Program-made: the position numbers and the translations under genes | NCBI RefSeq assembly: GCF_035917275.1 | Contig: NZ_CP108508.1 | Location: forward strand, 1,674,001-1,738,000 | Source: Streptomyces sp. NBC_01237 | GTDB taxonomy: Bacteria > Actinomycetota > Actinomycetes > Streptomycetales > Streptomycetaceae | Direction of reading: 5' to 3' | Length of the DNA stretch: 64,000 bases | Notes under the pieces: model-generated | What the model saw: only the letters and a program-made list of their open reading frames with translations | Database searches by the model: none | What the model was told of the DNA's origin: nothing | In this document: in pieces, positions 61,457-64,000 of the stretch | Layout of the letters: each line of letters starts with the position of its first letter | Numbering within the stretch: position 1 is the stretch's first letter

Positions 61457-62086
61457 TCAGTGGCCGCGGGCGATCCACTCGTCCAGGTGCGGGGCCTCCG
61501 CGCCGATGGTGGTGGAATCGCCGTGCCCGGTCCGGACGGTGGTCGCCTCCGGCAGGGCGAACAGCCGGTCCCTGATGGAGTCGACGATCGTCGGGAAGTG
61601 CGAGAAGGACCGGCCGGTGGCGCCCGGTCCGCCCTGGAAGAGCGTGTCGCCGGTGAAGACCGTGGACAGCTCGGGGGCGTACAGGCTGACGGCGCCCGGG
61701 GCGTGCCCCGGGGTGTGCAGCACCTTCAGGACCGTCCCGGCGATCTCCAGCTCCTGGCCGTCGGCCAGTTCACCGTCGGGCGCGCGGTCCGGGTGCGTCC
61801 GCTTCCACAGCGGCAGATCGTCCGGGTGCAGCAGGATCGGTGCGCCGGTGGCGGCGGCGAGGGCCGGGGCCGCGTCGATGTGGTCGTTGTGCGCGTGCGT
61901 GCAGATGATGGCGCGCAGCGTACGGCCGCCGAGCGCGGCACGGATGGCGTCGGCGTCGTGGGCGGCGTCGATGACGACCGCTTCGGAGTCGTCGCCGACG
62001 ATCCAGACGTTGTTGTCGACGTCCCACTCGCCGCCGTCGAGGGCGAAGGTCCCGGAGGTGACGAGGTGGTCGATGCGGGCGGTCAT
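61457..62086 (-). CDS. MBL-fold hydrolase partner of MscR
   Basis: 209-residue metallo-beta-lactamase-fold hydrolase. THAHNDHID (about 59-67) is the HxHxDH zinc motif, with HTPGHAPGAVSLY and FTGDTLFQGGPGATG as the later ligands; this is the glyoxalase II-like type. Its ATG overlaps the stop of the mycothiol-dependent dehydrogenase gene (TGATG), so the pair is coupled. It may hydrolyse S-formylmycothiol or a related mycothiol thioester made by that enzyme; this is inferred from context. Confidence 0.87.
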   Translation of the reverse strand: MTARIDHLVTSGTFALDGGEWDVDNNVWIVGDDSEAVVIDAAHDADAIRAALGGRTLRAIICTHAHNDHIDAAPALAAATGAPILLHPDDLPLWKRTHPDRAPDGELADGQELEIAGTVLKVLHTPGHAPGAVSLYAPELSTVFTGDTLFQGGPGATGRSFSHFPTIVDSIRDRLFALPEATTVRTGHGDSTTIGAEAPHLDEWIARGH

Positions 62087-63171
62087 CAGAAGACCACCAC
62101 CGAGCGCAGGACGTCGCCGTCGTGCATCCGGGCGAACGCCTGCTCGATGTCGCCGAGCCCGATGGTCTCGGTGACGAAGGCGCCGAGGTCGATACGGCCC
62201 TGCTGGTGCAGGTCGATCAGCATCGGGAAGTCGCGCGAGGGCAGACAGTCGCCGTACCAGGAGGACTTGAGGGAGCCGCCGCGGCCGAACACGTCGATGA
62301 GCGGCAGTTCGAGCTGCATCTCGGGGGTCGGCACGCCGACCAGGACGACGGTGCCGGCCAGGTCGCGGGCGTAGAAGGCCTGCTTGTACGTCTCCGGCCG
62401 GCCGACCGCCTCGATGACGACGTCCGCGCCGTTGCCGCCGGTCAGGCCGCGGATCGCCTCGACCGGGTCGGTGGAACGGGAGTTGACGGTGTGCGTGGCA
62501 CCCATCCTCTTCGCCGTCTCCAGCTTCCGGTCGTCGATGTCGACGGCGATGATCTTCGCCGCGCCCGCCAGCCGGGCACCGGCGATGGCGGCGTCACCGA
62601 CGCCGCCGCAGCCGATGACGGCGACCGAGTCGCCGCGGCCGACCTCGCCGGTGTTGATGGCCGCGCCGATGCCCGCCATGACGCCGCAGCCGAGGAGTCC
62701 GGCGACGGCCGGGGAGACCTCGGGGTCGACCTTGGTGCACTGACCGGCGGCGACCAGCGTCTTCTCGGCGAACGCGCCGATTCCGAGCGCGGGCGACAGT
62801 TCCGTGCCGTCCAGCAGTGTCATCCTCTGCTTGGCGTTGTGGGTGTCGAAGCAGTACCAGGGGCGGCCGCGGAGACAGGCGCGGCACTGTCCGCACACCG
62901 CACGCCAGTTGAGGATGACGAAGTCTCCCGGCACGACGTCGGTGACGCCGTCGCCGACGGACTCCACGATGCCCGCGGCCTCGTGGCCCAGCAGGAACGG
63001 GAAGTCGTCGTTGATGCCGCCCTGCTTGTAGTGCAGGTCGGTGTGGCAGACACCGCATGCCTGGATCTTCACGACGGCCTCACCGGGACCGGGGTCCGGG
63101 ATCACGATCGTCTCGACCCGTACCGGCTCGTTCTTCCCCGGTGCGATGACCCCTTGCACCTGCTGCGGCAT
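62086..63171 (-). CDS. mscR: S-(hydroxymethyl)mycothiol dehydrogenase MscR
   Basis: 361-residue zinc alcohol dehydrogenase that oxidises the formaldehyde-mycothiol adduct with NAD. Catalytic zinc site CGVCHTDLH (about 38-46) and GHEAAG; structural zinc cysteines [18 protein letters not shown] fold [34 protein letters not shown] typical of the glutathione/mycothiol class. The ATG at 63171 (GGGAGACC 7 nt upstream) is chosen; an in-frame ATG at 63204 is possible. Together with mshC in this window it indicates a mycothiol-using actinobacterium. Confidence 0.93.
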   Translation of the reverse strand: MPQQVQGVIAPGKNEPVRVETIVIPDPGPGEAVVKIQACGVCHTDLHYKQGGINDDFPFLLGHEAAGIVESVGDGVTDVVPGDFVILNWRAVCGQCRACLRGRPWYCFDTHNAKQRMTLLDGTELSPALGIGAFAEKTLVAAGQCTKVDPEVSPAVAGLLGCGVMAGIGAAINTGEVGRGDSVAVIGCGGVGDAAIAGARLAGAAKIIAVDIDDRKLETAKRMGATHTVNSRSTDPVEAIRGLTGGNGADVVIEAVGRPETYKQAFYARDLAGTVVLVGVPTPEMQLELPLIDVFGRGGSLKSSWYGDCLPSRDFPMLIDLHQQGRIDLGAFVTETIGLGDIEQAFARMHDGDVLRSVVVF

Positions 63172-63316
63172 ATCGTGGTCTCCCTGTTTCTGAGCTTTTG
63201 TCATGATCGAACGCCGACGACAACGGTACGCCCCATGAGGTGCCGCGCGGTCATCCGCGGCGGCGTGGGCCGCCCGGCGGGGGCCGGAGCGATGCCCCTT
63301 CGTACGAACGGCCGGG

Positions 63317-64000
63317 CTACGGCGCGAGGACGTCCAGTTCATGGAGGGCGCCGACCGCGATCTCCTTGGTGAGGCGCTCGGCCCCCTCCTCGTCCCTCTC
63401 GCGGACCGCCTCGGCGAGCCGCACGTGGAGGGTGACCGCGGCCGGGTCGGGGTCCTCGAACATCACCTGGTGATGGGTACGGCCCGCGAGGACCTCGGCC
63501 ACCACGTCCCCCAGGCGCGCGAACATCTCGTTGCCGGAGGCGTTGAGGATGATCCGGTGGAACGCGGTGTCGTGTTCCAGATAGCCCTCCAGCTGCTGGC
63601 CGCGCGAGGTGGCGACCATGCCCAGGGCGCGTTCGGTGAGCTGTGCGCACTGCTGGGGGGTGGCGTGGCGGGCGGCGAGACGGGCCGCGACCGGTTCGAT
63701 CGCCGAGCGCAGAACGGTCAGCGAGCGGAGCTGGCGCGGGCGGTCGCTGCCTGCCAGCCGCCAGCGGATGACCTGCGGGTCGTAGACGTTCCACGCCTCG
63801 GCGGGCTGCACGGTCACTCCGACCCGGCGCCGGGACTCGACCAGGTGCATGGACTCCAGGACCCGGACCACTTCGCGGACGACCGTACGGGAGACGTCGA
63901 AGCGCTGGACCAGCTCGTCACTGCGCAGCACCCGGCCCGGCGGGCACTGGCCGGAGGCGATCTCCAGACCCAGGGTGTCCAGCACATGTGTATGCAGCCC
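63317..64000 (-). CDS. GntR/FadR-family regulator, cut by window edge
   Basis: The window holds at least 227 codons of a GntR/FCD regulator; the frame stays open to base 64000, so the true start lies outside. Visible parts: most of the winged helix ([35 protein letters not shown]) and an FCD domain ([34 protein letters not shown]). An internal GTG at 63985 would truncate the helix-turn-helix. S. coelicolor has the gluconate repressor GntR at about this position, from memory; that identity is only a suggestion. Confidence 0.82.
   Translation of the reverse strand, partial: GLHTHVLDTLGLEIASGQCPPGRVLRSDELVQRFDVSRTVVREVVRVLESMHLVESRRRVGVTVQPAEAWNVYDPQVIRWRLAGSDRPRQLRSLTVLRSAIEPVAARLAARHATPQQCAQLTERALGMVATSRGQQLEGYLEHDTAFHRIILNASGNEMFARLGDVVAEVLAGRTHHQVMFEDPDPAAVTLHVRLAEAVRERDEEGAERLTKEIAVGALHELDVLAP

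Noticed and set aside
63317..63985. Complete GntR gene starting at the GTG at 63985
   Set aside because: The frame continues open to the window edge and the winged helix would be truncated, so the true start is probably outside.

Overview
The window is high-GC (GTG and even TTG starts, TGA stops, purine-rich Shine-Dalgarno sites) and is Streptomyces chromosome core. The diagnostic content is a complete Pup-proteasome system, mycothiol genes, a glycerol (gyl) operon and sporulation chaplins chpC/chpH. As far as I remember, gene order follows the S. coelicolor region from about SCO1630 to SCO1678, so this is conserved backbone rather than a mobile island.

Layout. 1-2 kb: an SPW membrane protein, a 17-bp tandem repeat and an SsuD-like monooxygenase. 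2-23.6 kb, mostly minus strand: helY, a lipid kinase, tatC/tatA, two small unknown genes, pafC/pafB, two FKBP isomerases, pafA, an MFS transporter with a divergent LacI regulator, prcA, prcB, a decayed endonuclease VII gene, pup, dop, arc, a 3Fe-4S-type ferredoxin, a secreted protein and the tRNA m1A58 methyltransferase. Pup is deamidated by Dop and ligated by PafA. Arc feeds tagged proteins to PrcAB. PafBC belongs to the DNA-damage response. 23.6-31 kb: site-2 protease, RecB-type nuclease, orphan response regulator, HAD phosphatase and metH.

31-36.3 kb: gylR and glpF-glpK-glpD, with related operator-like palindromes before gylR and before glpF. 36.5-44.5 kb: a sugar-acid island with an LLM oxidoreductase, a GntR repressor, a five-gene minus-strand operon (L-fuconate dehydratase, SDR, binding protein, ABC ATPase, permease) and a shared ACATCGGATGT-type operator in both promoters. 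44.7-51.6 kb: parJ/PAC2, mshC, a kinase-fold/DUF3090/phosphatase triad, CorA and a ferritin-like protein. 51.8-58.5 kb: an F420-type oxidoreductase under a perfect palindrome, aldo/keto reductase, a RecD2-like protein without ATPase motifs, a divergent leaderless pair, and chpC/chpH. 58.6-64 kb: an M20 peptidase, tRNA-Leu(GAG), a pseudouridine synthase, a mycothiol-dependent formaldehyde dehydrogenase with an MBL partner, and a GntR/FCD regulator cut by the window edge.

General patterns: convergent genes are separated by long, often perfect hairpins. About nine genes have a TANNNT-like -10 only 6-9 nt before the start codon and no Shine-Dalgarno, so they are probably leaderless. No insertion sequence, prophage, CRISPR array or biosynthetic cluster was seen.
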